The position numbers and the translations under genes are program-made. From assembly GCA_964511965.1 (NCBI GenBank), contig CAZEGF010000022.1, positions 1 through 64,000 on the forward strand: 64,000 bases of DNA. The letters are read 5' to 3'. Origin of the DNA: JAUSNA01 sp964511965 (GTDB lineage Bacteria > Patescibacteriota > Microgenomatia > Levybacterales > GWA1-39-11). A model generated the notes under the pieces. The model was not told the DNA's origin. It was given only the letters and a program-made list of their open reading frames with translations, and searched no databases. This document shows, in pieces, positions 41,254-50,390 of this stretch (within the stretch, counting starts at the first letter, position 1; every line of letters starts with the position of its first letter).

Positions 41254-41497
41254 GGTCCAAAAACCCAAGCACTTTGAAAATTTGGTTTCGTATTTTTTAA
41301 TTTCATCCCGCACTTGATGCGGGATCTAATAAGTACTTGATCGTGGACAAGCGGATTTCATCCGCAACTTAAAACTTAAAACTTAAAGCCTCAAAAAATT
41401 ATTTTTGTTTTGAAGTTTGTAGTTTTTTATTTGTAGTTGCTACCGCCTGCCCACGATCAAGATTTCCATATTTGTCTTGTCTGGGAGGAGGTTCGTA
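41254..41497. other. Spacer before the GC-rich island, with hairpins
   Basis: Holds perfect hairpins ATCCCGCA-CTTGA-TGCGGGAT (41305-41325) and GCGGAT-TTC-ATCCGC (41351-41365), and an 11-bp inverted repeat CTTGATCGTGG (41336-41346)/CCACGATCAAG (41451-41461). No gene. Confidence 0.55.
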
Positions 41498-41686
41498 TTG
41501 ACGAACAAGATATTAGAAAGAGTCGCAAGGCTCATTGGCAAACGCGCCCACGAAGTTGGGCATGCTGCCGTTGAGTTCGGACATATTACGGTCCACGACA
41601 TCGAACGCGCGGCTGCACGCCGCAAGCCCAGGGAAAAAGCTGACAAAGCTCATCCCGCCATCGTCAACGACAAGTCCGTCAATTAG
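41498..41686 (+). CDS. Small basic protein of the GC-rich island
   Basis: 62 residues, TTG start, with GGAGGAGG 7 nt before it; a longer TTG frame opens at 41477 but would include the SD. Helical and basic: RVARLIGKRAHEVGHAAVEF, then HDIERAAARRKPREKADKAH. No family recognised. First of three small genes leading into ppsA. Base composition is much more GC-rich than the surrounding genome. Confidence 0.5.
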   Translation: MTNKILERVARLIGKRAHEVGHAAVEFGHITVHDIERAAARRKPREKADKAHPAIVNDKSVN

Positions 41687-41718
41687 GCGGGCGCCAAGTC
41701 CTACCCAGGAGAGTATAC

Positions 41719-41961
41719 ATGTCTCACGCAAATAGGCGAGGAATCGCAGGATTCCCCCGCCGACCGAAGACCAAACCGGCAAGCTACGGTAACACGCGTA
41801 TGATGCCTATCGTCAGGACTCCTGGCGAATTGGCGGCGCTCATGACCGAGCTTCCGGAACACGAAGCCCTTAATCGGGCCTGTATTTCGATCGAGGCTGT
41901 TTACGGACTCGGTGAGCCCGTACTCTTTCGGCCTCTCGACAGCATGTACTACCACCGCTAA
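41719..41961 (+). CDS. 80-residue protein of the GC-rich island
   Basis: AGGAG lies 8 nt before the ATG. The middle contains IEAVYGLGE, identical to a motif of the PEP synthase two genes downstream, with 22 or more matching bases (41889 on against 42835 on). The rest (SHANRRGIAGFPRRPKTKPAS; TPGELAALMTELPEHEALNR) is unknown. It could be a small regulator or a decayed fragment. Confidence 0.5.
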   Translation: MSHANRRGIAGFPRRPKTKPASYGNTRMMPIVRTPGELAALMTELPEHEALNRACISIEAVYGLGEPVLFRPLDSMYYHR

Positions 41962-41982
41962 CAGCGGCGCGAAGAAAGAAAC

Positions 41983-42186
41983 ATGTCAGACCACCATCGA
42001 AGGACGAGGCGTCAGCACTACGCTGACGAATCAAACCGAGATTCGTGGGAATTTGCCAAAGCCTTTCGTCAAGCCCGTTATTTCATAAAGACGGGTCAAC
42101 TCGGGCGAGGTCAAGCTCTCATCCAACCATTCCGCGGCATACGCCGTGGTTCCATGGAACAAATCCAAAACGAGGAGAACACTTAG
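41983..42186 (+). CDS. 67-residue basic protein of the GC-rich island
   Basis: A purine-rich GAAGAAAGAAAC precedes the ATG. Arg/Gln-rich: HHRRTRRQHYADESNRDSW, WEFAKAFRQARYFIKTGQLGRGQAL. The second half looks like a single helix-turn segment. No family recognised. Its TAG directly abuts the TTG start of ppsA, indicating translational coupling. Confidence 0.55.
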   Translation: MSDHHRRTRRQHYADESNRDSWEFAKAFRQARYFIKTGQLGRGQALIQPFRGIRRGSMEQIQNEENT

Positions 42187-44505
42187 TTGGGCAAGACAGC
42201 AGTAATCGAAAGCGAACTTTCTCAGAAGACCATCTACTGGTTTTCGGAGGTAAGTCGCGATGACCTGGGAGTCGTCGGAGGGAAGGGCGCCAACCTTGGC
42301 GAACTGACCAAAGCCGGCATTCCGGTCCCACCAGGGTTCGTCGTTTCGGCGGACACATATTTTCGCTTCATCCAGATGAACAGCCTCGAGTCGCTCATCA
42401 AGAAGGAGCTTTTCGGCCTCGATGTCCACGACAGCAGGGTGCTCGATGAGCGCGCGGCCAACATTCGGCAGCGCTTCATGGATGCTCCCATGCCGCGGTC
42501 TATCGCATCGGAAATCATGGACGCGTACCGCGAACTGGGCGAAGGCCCTGTTGCGGTCCGGTCGTCGGCAACAGCCGAAGACCTGCCCGAAGCATCTTTT
42601 GCCGGTCAACAGTCGACGTACCTTAACGTCGTCGGCCCAGAGAACGTTGTTCTCGCCGTCCAGGCGTGCTGGGCATCCCTCTTTGAGGGACGCGCCATCT
42701 TCTACCGGGAAGAAGCAGGATACGACCACATGAAGGTCGGACTTGCCGTCCCGGTCCAACGGATGGTGCAAAGCGAGATCTCAGGCGTCATGTTCACGGT
42801 CGAACCCGTGACGAGCGACCCTAAGAAGATCACAATCGAGGCTGTTTACGGTCTCGGAGAAGGGATTGTTTCGGGTGAGATCAGCCCGGATCTGTACATG
42901 ATCGACAAGCAGTCTCTTCAAATCACTGATCAGACCGTCACTCCACAGCCCAAAATGATTGCAAGGGCGCCGGAGTCAGACGGAAGCCATGAGGGAGCTA
43001 ACTCGTGGCAAGACGTTCCCGAGCATCTGCAGGAAAAGCAAAAGCTCACGGACAATGAGATCCACGAACTTGCCGCTATCGGCAAGGCCGTGGAAGAATA
43101 CTACGGAAGTCATCAAGACATCGAATGGGCCTATGAGGGCGGTAAGTTCTACCTCACTCAAGCACGCCCGGTGACGACCATGACTGAAGAACAACACGCT
43201 GATGTAACGGAACACGAAGAGGAGATCGCACCGGTCATCCTCAAAGGTCAGCCGGCTAGCCCTGGAGTAGGGCACGGACCGGTCCGTATCATCACCGATC
43301 CGAAAGACATCGACCAGGTCATGCAAGGCGACGTTCTAGTTGCTGAGATGACTACTCCGGATTTCGTTCCGGCGATGAAACGAGCTTCGGCCATCATTAC
43401 CGAACGCGGTGGAAGGACCTGCCACGCGGCCATTGTGTCACGCGAGCTGGGGATTCCCTGCGTCGTCGGAGTCAAAGGTGCTACCCAAGAGCTAAAGCCA
43501 GACCAGCAGGTTTCGGTTGACGGCTCGCAAGGTCTCATCTACAACGGTGAGGCGAAAACACGCCTGGCATGGGATCAGAGGCGGAGAAAACAACTCCTCC
43601 GAAAGTCCACAATAAAGACCACTACCAGACTCTACGTCAACCTCGCCGAGCCTGAGCTAGCCGAAGTCGTTGCTATGCGCAACGTCGACGGCGTCGGTCT
43701 TTTGCGCGCCGAATTCATCGTCGCGCAAATCAACCAGCACCCGAAGAAATACGTCGAGGACGGACAGGGTGCTGAGTACACACGGCTTCTTGCGGAAGGT
43801 ATCCGTAAGTTCTGCGAAGCCTTCAAGGGTCGTCCAGTCGTTTACCGACTGACCGACTTCAAGACGAACGAGTACGCCAACCTTCGGGGAGGCGCCAAGT
43901 TCGAGGCTACCGAAGAAAACCCGATGATCGGATTCCGCGGGGCATCCCGTTATATCCAGGACACGGAAGTCTTCATGCTAGAAGTCGAGGCGATCAAGCA
44001 AGTCCGCGAGGAATTCAAGAACCTGTACGTCATGGTTCCCTTCGTCCGGACTGAAGCTGAGCTGAAAGGCGTCAAGAATCTCCTGGCCGAGCAAGGTTTG
44101 GTCAGGGGAGTGGACGACTTCAAGCTCTGGATGATGGTGGAAGTTCCCTCCAACGTTATCATCCTCGACCGCTTCATCGACGTTGGTATCGATGGGATCT
44201 CCATCGGCTCCAACGACTTGACCCAGCTGGTTCTGGGCATCGATCGCGACAGTGAGGCTCTCGCCGATACCTTCGACGAGCGCAACGAAGCTGTCATGGC
44301 CGCCATCGAAACTGCGGTCACAGTCGCACGGCGTCGTGGTATTACCGCGAGCATCTGCGGCCAGGCACCCTCCGTTTACCCGGAGGTTACCGAAAAGCTG
44401 GTGGAGTGGGGGATCACCTCCGTCTCCGTTAGTCCTGACATGATCGAGCAGACACGCGAGATCATCCACAACGCCGAGGTCAAGCTCGGCCGCGCTCCCC
44501 AGTAG
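42187..44505 (+). CDS. ppsA: Phosphoenolpyruvate synthase
   Basis: Converts pyruvate, ATP and water to PEP, AMP and phosphate. 772 residues, near the usual ~790. N-terminal ATP-grasp domain (VGGKGANLGELTKAGIPVPPG; VRSSATAEDLPEASFAGQQ), central swivelling phosphohistidine domain (ITERGGRTCHAAIVSRELGI, catalytic His in TCHAA), and C-terminal TIM barrel (DGVGLLRAEFIV; SIGSNDLTQLVLGIDRDS; ASICGQAPS). TTG start; GGAG lies 9 nt upstream. Codons end mostly in G/C, unlike the AT-rich neighbours, suggesting recent transfer or strong selection. Confidence 0.95.
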   Translation: MGKTAVIESELSQKTIYWFSEVSRDDLGVVGGKGANLGELTKAGIPVPPGFVVSADTYFRFIQMNSLESLIKKELFGLDVHDSRVLDERAANIRQRFMDAPMPRSIASEIMDAYRELGEGPVAVRSSATAEDLPEASFAGQQSTYLNVVGPENVVLAVQACWASLFEGRAIFYREEAGYDHMKVGLAVPVQRMVQSEISGVMFTVEPVTSDPKKITIEAVYGLGEGIVSGEISPDLYMIDKQSLQITDQTVTPQPKMIARAPESDGSHEGANSWQDVPEHLQEKQKLTDNEIHELAAIGKAVEEYYGSHQDIEWAYEGGKFYLTQARPVTTMTEEQHADVTEHEEEIAPVILKGQPASPGVGHGPVRIITDPKDIDQVMQGDVLVAEMTTPDFVPAMKRASAIITERGGRTCHAAIVSRELGIPCVVGVKGATQELKPDQQVSVDGSQGLIYNGEAKTRLAWDQRRRKQLLRKSTIKTTTRLYVNLAEPELAEVVAMRNVDGVGLLRAEFIVAQINQHPKKYVEDGQGAEYTRLLAEGIRKFCEAFKGRPVVYRLTDFKTNEYANLRGGAKFEATEENPMIGFRGASRYIQDTEVFMLEVEAIKQVREEFKNLYVMVPFVRTEAELKGVKNLLAEQGLVRGVDDFKLWMMVEVPSNVIILDRFIDVGIDGISIGSNDLTQLVLGIDRDSEALADTFDERNEAVMAAIETAVTVARRRGITASICGQAPSVYPEVTEKLVEWGITSVSVSPDMIEQTREIIHNAEVKLGRAPQ

Positions 44506-44551
44506 GAGCCATAACGTGAGCGTATACACGTTTATACGAAGCCAGATTAGA

Positions 44552-44654
44552 CCGACCGCGAGGTCGGAAATTCCGCCGGACTTATGTCCGGCACCCCCTC
44601 CGCGTATAGCGGGCAACCCAACCTGGGTTCCCATCGCTTGCGCGGAGGGAACCC
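44552..44654 (+). other. Structured 3' end of the ppsA island
   Basis: CCGACC-GCGA-GGTCGG (44552-44567) and GCCGGAC-TTAT-GTCCGGC (44575-44592), then CCCTCCGCG (44596-44604) pairing with CGCGGAGGG (44641-44649). GGGTTCCC (44625-44632) can alternatively pair with GGGAACCC (44647-44654). Short T/A run after; may terminate transcription. Confidence 0.5.
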
Positions 44655-44923
44655 TTTAAAAAAATTCACCAATTCCTAATCACTAATTACTACTCCAAAG
44701 GAGCAAGCTTTGCTTATTCACTAGTCACTATTTTGCGGGTTGACTTCAGTTTTTTTTAAAGCCTACAATTAAATAAGAAGAAAGTAGCAAGAAGCAAGTA
44801 GAAAGGGAAAATATGTTCTCTTAATACTTTATTCTTTATTCTTTATTCTCCCAAAATGTATTAGCTTTTGGACCGACTGGGACTAAAGCCAAGGAATGCA
44901 ACATTTAAAATATATAACGAAGC
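44655..44923. other. Repeat-filled spacer before the MgtE-like gene
   Basis: Words of the TCACTAGTCACTA, TAGCAAGAAGCAAGTAG and TTTATTCTTTATTC families and one GAGCAAGCTTTGC palindrome copy. TATATA lies 7 nt before the ATG at 44924. No ORF. Confidence 0.5.
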
Positions 44924-46168
44924 ATGTATTACTTCAGCGAGCTTATTAATAAAAAAGTAGTCAATGAAAACGGTAAGTCATTGGGTAAGCTTAAAGACTT
45001 CCTTTTTCTTGCTGAAGAATCTCCAAAAATCACAAAATTATTTGTAAAAAAAAGCCCCAGACGAAGTTATGCAATTCTTATAAAAGAGATAAAAACAATT
45101 GACGATAGAATAGTTGTTAATAAAGATTTTGTTGAAAAAGATATTGCAGAGCGGGAGTTTTCAATTGCCCACAATTTACTAAATAGGCAAATAATTGATG
45201 TTAAGGGCGGAAAGGTAGTTAGGATAAATGATATTGCGATTCAAGATAAGCAGTCGGTACCAACCGGTACTGTAACAGACGGCAATCAAGAGTATTATAT
45301 TGCAGGAGTAGACGTTGGATTTCGAGCAATTCTGCGGTGGTTTAAGTTGGAAAAGCCAACAGTTCCCCTCTATAAATTTTTCAAAATATATTCTCATCCA
45401 CACTTTCTATCATGGGGAGATATTGAACCACTAGAGTTGGCTCGTGGTAACGTGCAATTGAAAAAAGATATCGGAGACCTTGAACGGATGCGCCCTGAAG
45501 ATCTGGCTGATTACCTTGAGAAGACGAATATTAGAAATGTTAATAAAATTATTACCGGTCTTGATGATGAATATGCGGCCGATGTTATCGAGGATCTTAA
45601 TATTAATTATCAGACGGCTCTATTTAAAAGATTTGCACCCGAGCAAGCAACCCGTCTTATTGACTTTCTTGAACCAGATGAAGCAGTTGATATTCTTTTG
45701 ACTCTTCCACGGGAGAAAAGGAACGAAATCCTAGATAGTCTACCAAAAGGTAAAGGAGAAGAGCTTCGGGAGCTTATGAAGTATTCCAAAACTTCTGTTG
45801 GAAAGCTGCTAAATCCAGAATTTATAACAGTTAGTTCTGAAGCAACCGGATCTCAAGCGTTAGGTGTCGTAAAAGAAAAACTACCCGAATCTCCATTTTC
45901 TTCCTATATATATGCACTCAATCAGGAAGGTCATCTGGTCGGAGTTGTTGAATTATCTGATTTGTTGTTGCATGAAGGGGATGAGCAGGTTTTTAAATTT
46001 ATGGAGCAAGATGTTGTTGTCGCACATTTAACTACACCTCAAGAAATAGCACTTAAAAGGATGCTCAAATATAAATTATATGCACTCCCTGTAATTGAAG
46101 ACAATCAAAAAATGATAGGAGTAGTGACCTTTGATGACATGATAGAGGATGTAGTGGATAAGCTATAG
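44924..46168 (+). CDS. PRC-barrel, MgtE N-domain and CBS protein
   Basis: 414 residues, cytosolic. Two PRC-barrel-like domains (about 3-80 and 84-165) are followed by an MgtE N-terminal superhelix (about 180-290; MRPEDLADYLEKTNIRNVN, LEPDEAVDILLTLPREKR) and a CBS pair (about 292-414). The MgtE transmembrane domain is absent. In MgtE these parts sense Mg2+ and gate the pore. Here they probably regulate the NRAMP-like transporter encoded next (76 nt on), an arrangement seen in other bacteria. Confidence 0.85.
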   Translation: MYYFSELINKKVVNENGKSLGKLKDFLFLAEESPKITKLFVKKSPRRSYAILIKEIKTIDDRIVVNKDFVEKDIAEREFSIAHNLLNRQIIDVKGGKVVRINDIAIQDKQSVPTGTVTDGNQEYYIAGVDVGFRAILRWFKLEKPTVPLYKFFKIYSHPHFLSWGDIEPLELARGNVQLKKDIGDLERMRPEDLADYLEKTNIRNVNKIITGLDDEYAADVIEDLNINYQTALFKRFAPEQATRLIDFLEPDEAVDILLTLPREKRNEILDSLPKGKGEELRELMKYSKTSVGKLLNPEFITVSSEATGSQALGVVKEKLPESPFSSYIYALNQEGHLVGVVELSDLLLHEGDEQVFKFMEQDVVVAHLTTPQEIALKRMLKYKLYALPVIEDNQKMIGVVTFDDMIEDVVDKL

Positions 46169-46244
46169 GAGAATAAAGTGGTGAGAATAAAGTATGAAGG
46201 AAATACTTTATACTTACTTCTTGATTCTTAATTCTAAAAATAAT

Positions 46245-47489
46245 ATGAGGAAATTGTGGAGACAGTTACGAATTAAGCTTCTTATTATTATGGCGGTCAT
46301 GGGGCCAGGACTTATTACTGCTTTTGCAGATAACGATGCCGGTGGTGTAGCTACCTATTCGGTTGCTGCAAGTAAGTTCGGTTACTCAATGTTAACGACC
46401 CTTATACCAATTACTGTAGTTCTTATGATTACACAAGAAATTGGAAGTAGGCTTGCAGTTGTGACAGGAAAAGGACTTGGTGATCTAATACGGGAAAAAT
46501 TTGGAATCCGAGTTAGTGTTCTTATTTTTACAATTTTATTCTTTGTTAATTTCGGCGTTATCATCCAGGATCTTGGTGGACTGAAAGATAGTCTTTCGCT
46601 TTTTCACCTAAATTTATGGATTTTTATGCCCATTGTGATAGCTTTTCTATTCCTTCTTATTACAAAAGCATCATATGCAAAGGTCGAAAAGTTTTTCCTC
46701 TTTCTTATATTTTTCTACCTCTCGTATGTGATAAGCGCAGTATTGGCAAAACCTGACTGGGCGTTAGTTGGAAAATCATTAGTAATTCCTCATGGAAAAA
46801 TTTCATTTGGATATTTGTATACCGCTGTTGCTGTTCTTGGAACTACCGTTACTGCATGGGGACAATTTTTTATAAATAGTTATGTAAAAGACAAGAAATT
46901 AACCGTAGACCGTCTCAAATACAACCAAGCAGAAATTTATTTTGGAGCATTTCTGACTGACATCATAACACTTTTTATGATGGTTGCAGTTGCCGCAACA
47001 ATATTTATCCATAACATACAAATTTCAGGTGCGGCTGATGCTGCTTTGGCTATCAAGCCATTCGCAGGGGATCTAGCCGGTGTGATGTTTGGGGCAGGAC
47101 TTTTGATCGCTGGATTTATCGGGGCAGCAATTGTGCCGTTAGCAACGGCATATGCTTTTTCTGAATTTTTCGGGTATGAGGGAAGCCTTGATGTCAGTTT
47201 TAGTAAAAGCCGTCTTTTTTACGGATTTTTTATTGGGCAAATCCTTCTGGGACTTTTAGTTATCAGTTTTCCAAATTTCTCGCTTTTCAAAATTACTTTG
47301 TATGCTGATTTTATTAATGGTATTTTCCTGCCCGTTATCTTTTTCTTCTTATATAAATTTGTGAATGACAAAGAACTTATGGGTAAATATAAAAATACGA
47401 AATTCCAAAATATAATGCTTGTAGGATCGGGTCTTGCAATAACAATTGCCGCTCTCGTCGGTGGTATCGGATCGCTTTTAGGGAAATAG
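46245..47489 (+). CDS. NRAMP-related divalent metal transporter
   Basis: About 414 residues from MRKLWRQLR; a longer frame opens at 46194 within repeat DNA. About eleven transmembrane helices. The TM1 segment GPGLITAFADNDAGGVATYS has DND in place of the DPGN of classical Nramp, and TM6 has GTTVTAWGQFF without the metal-binding Met. Such substitutions characterise NRAMP-related Mg2+ transporters (NRMT); with an MgtE-type sensor encoded upstream, Mg2+ is the likeliest substrate (inference). Confidence 0.85.
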   Translation: MRKLWRQLRIKLLIIMAVMGPGLITAFADNDAGGVATYSVAASKFGYSMLTTLIPITVVLMITQEIGSRLAVVTGKGLGDLIREKFGIRVSVLIFTILFFVNFGVIIQDLGGLKDSLSLFHLNLWIFMPIVIAFLFLLITKASYAKVEKFFLFLIFFYLSYVISAVLAKPDWALVGKSLVIPHGKISFGYLYTAVAVLGTTVTAWGQFFINSYVKDKKLTVDRLKYNQAEIYFGAFLTDIITLFMMVAVAATIFIHNIQISGAADAALAIKPFAGDLAGVMFGAGLLIAGFIGAAIVPLATAYAFSEFFGYEGSLDVSFSKSRLFYGFFIGQILLGLLVISFPNFSLFKITLYADFINGIFLPVIFFFLYKFVNDKELMGKYKNTKFQNIMLVGSGLAITIAALVGGIGSLLGK

Positions 47490-47558
47490 GGGTCCTGTCG
47501 CTTGACCCTTTAGACTAACTACTTGCTACTTTCTACTAAATTTTATATCCTAGATTTC

Positions 47559-48614
47559 ATGGCACGTTTAACTTATCAGGAATTAATTAACAAGCATTTA
47601 GAAATTCTTAAATCCCTCCAATACGACTCCGGTCTATTTGCTGCAGCCGGAAATGCGGTCGAAACCGGATATGACAAATCATGGCTAAGGGATAATTTTT
47701 ATGAAACAATTGCATTTGAAGTAGTAGGGGATTGGGATACCGTTGAAAAGACATATGAGGCTATCTTGCAAATTTTAATAAAGCACGAATCAAAGATTGA
47801 CTGGGCAATTGAAAATAAGCCAACAGAATCATTCCAATACATACATGCAAGATTTCATCCTGAGACATTTGACGAGTTCTGGGAATCTTGGGGTAACAAA
47901 CAAAACGACGCGATCGGATGCATCCTTTTTCGTATCGGAGAACTTGAAGCCCATCACAAAAGGACAATTTTGAAAGACGAGGCTCATGTTCGCATTGTCA
48001 ACAAATTAGTCCGATATCTTGAGGCGGTTGAGTATTGGAAAAATGGTGATAGTGGGATGTGGGAAGAGGGGGAAGAGCTTCATGCTTCATCAGTTGGTGC
48101 GTGTGTTGCCGGTCTTCGCTCAATAAATAGGCTTGAAAATGTTGAGGTACCTGATGATTTAATTCAAAAAGGACAAGACGCTTTAAATGAATTGCTACCT
48201 CGTGAGTCCGAAGGGAAATTCGTGGACCTGGCTCTTCTGTCACTCATCTGGCCTTACAGAGTGGTTTCTGATGAACAAAGAGACAAAATTTTAGAGAATG
48301 TCGAGTACCATTTACTTCGCGATAGGGGTGTTATCCGCTATAAGGGTGATGCATACTACAATAAAAATGAAGACGAAAGAAGTGAAGAAGCGGAGTGGAC
48401 TTTTGGTCTTTCTTGGCTCGCAATTATATATCAAGAAATGGGACAAAAGGAAAAAGCGATGGAGTGCATAAAAGATCTTATTGCTAGTGACACACCAGAA
48501 GGATTACCAGAATTATATTTTTCTAATTCACCAGAATATAATGCAAACACGCCGTTGGGGTGGTCAGAATCTCTTTTTATCGTCGCTCTCTACGAGATGC
48601 AGGATAGATTGTGA
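47559..48614 (+). CDS. GH15/phosphorylase-kinase-like alpha/alpha-barrel protein
   Basis: 351 residues from MARLTYQEL; a longer frame opens at 47523. Resembles the glucoamylase-like (GH15) (alpha/alpha)6 barrel also found in phosphorylase kinase subunits: SGLFAAAGNAVETGYDKSWLRDN, MWEEGEELHASSVGACVAGL with the putative acid Glu, and EEAEWTFGLSWLAIIY with the putative base Glu. No signal peptide, so it acts in the cytosol. Probably on alpha-glucans; substrate unknown. Confidence 0.75.
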   Translation: MARLTYQELINKHLEILKSLQYDSGLFAAAGNAVETGYDKSWLRDNFYETIAFEVVGDWDTVEKTYEAILQILIKHESKIDWAIENKPTESFQYIHARFHPETFDEFWESWGNKQNDAIGCILFRIGELEAHHKRTILKDEAHVRIVNKLVRYLEAVEYWKNGDSGMWEEGEELHASSVGACVAGLRSINRLENVEVPDDLIQKGQDALNELLPRESEGKFVDLALLSLIWPYRVVSDEQRDKILENVEYHLLRDRGVIRYKGDAYYNKNEDERSEEAEWTFGLSWLAIIYQEMGQKEKAMECIKDLIASDTPEGLPELYFSNSPEYNANTPLGWSESLFIVALYEMQDRL

Positions 48615-48679
48615 TTTTTCTGCCCGGTACTTGACTGGAAGACCCAATTCCTGCATCATAGTAACAGAACTCATTTTCT

Positions 48680-50332
48680 ATGGATCCACAATTACTGTCC
48701 GAGCTTACTAAGGTTGTTGAAGGAGATGTCTCTTCTGATCAAACTACCCTTAACGAATATAGTCACGACGCTTCATTATTTGAAGTAATTCCACAAGCGG
48801 TAGTTTTCCCCAAAAACCAAAAAGATGTAGAAAATTTGGTTACATTTGTCGCAAAGAATAAGAAAAAATATCCAAAACTATCTCTTACTGGAAGAAGTGC
48901 AGGGACAGACATGGGGGGAGGGTCTATCAACGACTCAATTATTGTAGCTTTTTCAAAATATTTCAATGCAACACCAACAATTAAAGAAAGAATTGCAACA
49001 ACCCAACCTGGTGTATTTTACCGCGATTTTGAAAAAGAAACTTTAAAAGAAGGGCTATTGTTCCCTTCATATCCTGCATCACGAGGACTTTGCGCAATGG
49101 GTGGAATTGTTAACAATAATTCGGGAGGAGAAAAATCATTGCAGTATGGCAAAACTGAGCGGTATGTCAAAAGTGTAAAAGTAGTTCTTCGAGACGGGAA
49201 AACATATGAGTTCAAAAAAATAACAGAGGCGGCTTTAGAAAAGAAGATGGAACAAAAAGATCTAGAGGGGGAGATATATCGTGAGATGTTTCATTTGATC
49301 AAAAACAACTACGATGAAATAATGGCAGCAAAACCTCAAGTTAGCAAAAATTCAGCAGGGTATTATTTGTGGAATGTGTGGGATCGTGAAGAAAAGACTT
49401 TTGATTTAACGAAGTTATGGGTAGGAGCGCAAGGAACACTGGGACTTCTTCTCGAAGCAGATATAGAGTTGGTTCCAATACACACACACCGTGAGATGGT
49501 AGTGGTATTTCTTCATGAACTTTCTCATTTAGGAGAAATAATTAATGCAGCACTCCCACTAAAACCCGAAAGCTTTGAGTCATACGATGACAATACGCTT
49601 AAGCTTGCTCTTAAATATTTTCCTGAATTTGCAAAGCAGTTAGGGGCAAAAGGATTTATAGGTAGTGGGATTGCATTTTTCCCTGAATTTTTAATGGTTA
49701 TGCGAAGTGGACTTCCAAAATTAGTTCTTCAAATTGATTTTACCGGAAATGATCCGACGGAGCTTGCTCAAAAGGTAGCAACTCTTAAAGAAAAATTAAA
49801 ACCATTCCATCCACAAATTAAAATTGCCATCGAATCTCAAGAAGAGAAATACTGGTTGATAAGACGTGAAAGCTTCAATCTTCTTAGAAAAAAGATCAAG
49901 AATAAACATACAGCTCCATTTATTGATGATTTTGTTATAAAACCAGAATATATTGCAGAGGTGATGCCTCAAATCAATAAAATTATTCAACGTCATAAGA
50001 ATTTTATTTATACGGTTGCAGGACATGTAGGGGATGGAAATTTTCATATAATCCCACTTGTTGATATAACCAAAAAATCAATAAGAGATGCAATTCCTCA
50101 GATCTCCAAAGAGGTTTATGAACTTATCATAAAATACGGAGGATCAATAACCGGTGAGCATAACGATGGTCTTGTGAGAACTCCGTATTTACGGCAAATG
50201 TATGGAACAAAAATGTATGAACTTTTTGAAAAAACGAAAAATATTTTTGATCCGGAAAATATATTTAATCCCCGTAAAAAAGTGGGGGTGACAATGGATT
50301 ACTCAATGCAACATCTCCGCATGCACTGGTAG
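48680..50332 (+). CDS. FAD-linked oxidase (GlcD/D-lactate dehydrogenase-like)
   Basis: 550 residues. PCMH-type FAD-binding domain (LSLTGRSAGTDMGGGSIND; ATTQPGVFYRDFEKE; SRGLCAMGGIVNNNSGG) and a C-terminal substrate domain with GHVGDGNFHIIPLVD and GGSITGEHNDG. It oxidises 2-hydroxy acids, donor and acceptor unknown. The Fe-S half of the larger GlcD-type fusions is absent. A possible TTGACT-N17-CATCAT promoter lies about 30 nt upstream. Convergent context and no operon partners. Confidence 0.88.
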   Translation: MDPQLLSELTKVVEGDVSSDQTTLNEYSHDASLFEVIPQAVVFPKNQKDVENLVTFVAKNKKKYPKLSLTGRSAGTDMGGGSINDSIIVAFSKYFNATPTIKERIATTQPGVFYRDFEKETLKEGLLFPSYPASRGLCAMGGIVNNNSGGEKSLQYGKTERYVKSVKVVLRDGKTYEFKKITEAALEKKMEQKDLEGEIYREMFHLIKNNYDEIMAAKPQVSKNSAGYYLWNVWDREEKTFDLTKLWVGAQGTLGLLLEADIELVPIHTHREMVVVFLHELSHLGEIINAALPLKPESFESYDDNTLKLALKYFPEFAKQLGAKGFIGSGIAFFPEFLMVMRSGLPKLVLQIDFTGNDPTELAQKVATLKEKLKPFHPQIKIAIESQEEKYWLIRRESFNLLRKKIKNKHTAPFIDDFVIKPEYIAEVMPQINKIIQRHKNFIYTVAGHVGDGNFHIIPLVDITKKSIRDAIPQISKEVYELIIKYGGSITGEHNDGLVRTPYLRQMYGTKMYELFEKTKNIFDPENIFNPRKKVGVTMDYSMQHLRMHW

Positions 50333-50390
50333 ATTTTTAACCTCAAAAAACTTGCCGAACGACCCATAATATGAGATAATTCCCACTCAT

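Noticed and set aside
42031..44634. Long minus-strand frames of 246, 134 and 218 residues opposite ppsA
   Set aside because: They are GC-driven shadows of the clear PEP synthase frame; no motifs, no initiation signals.
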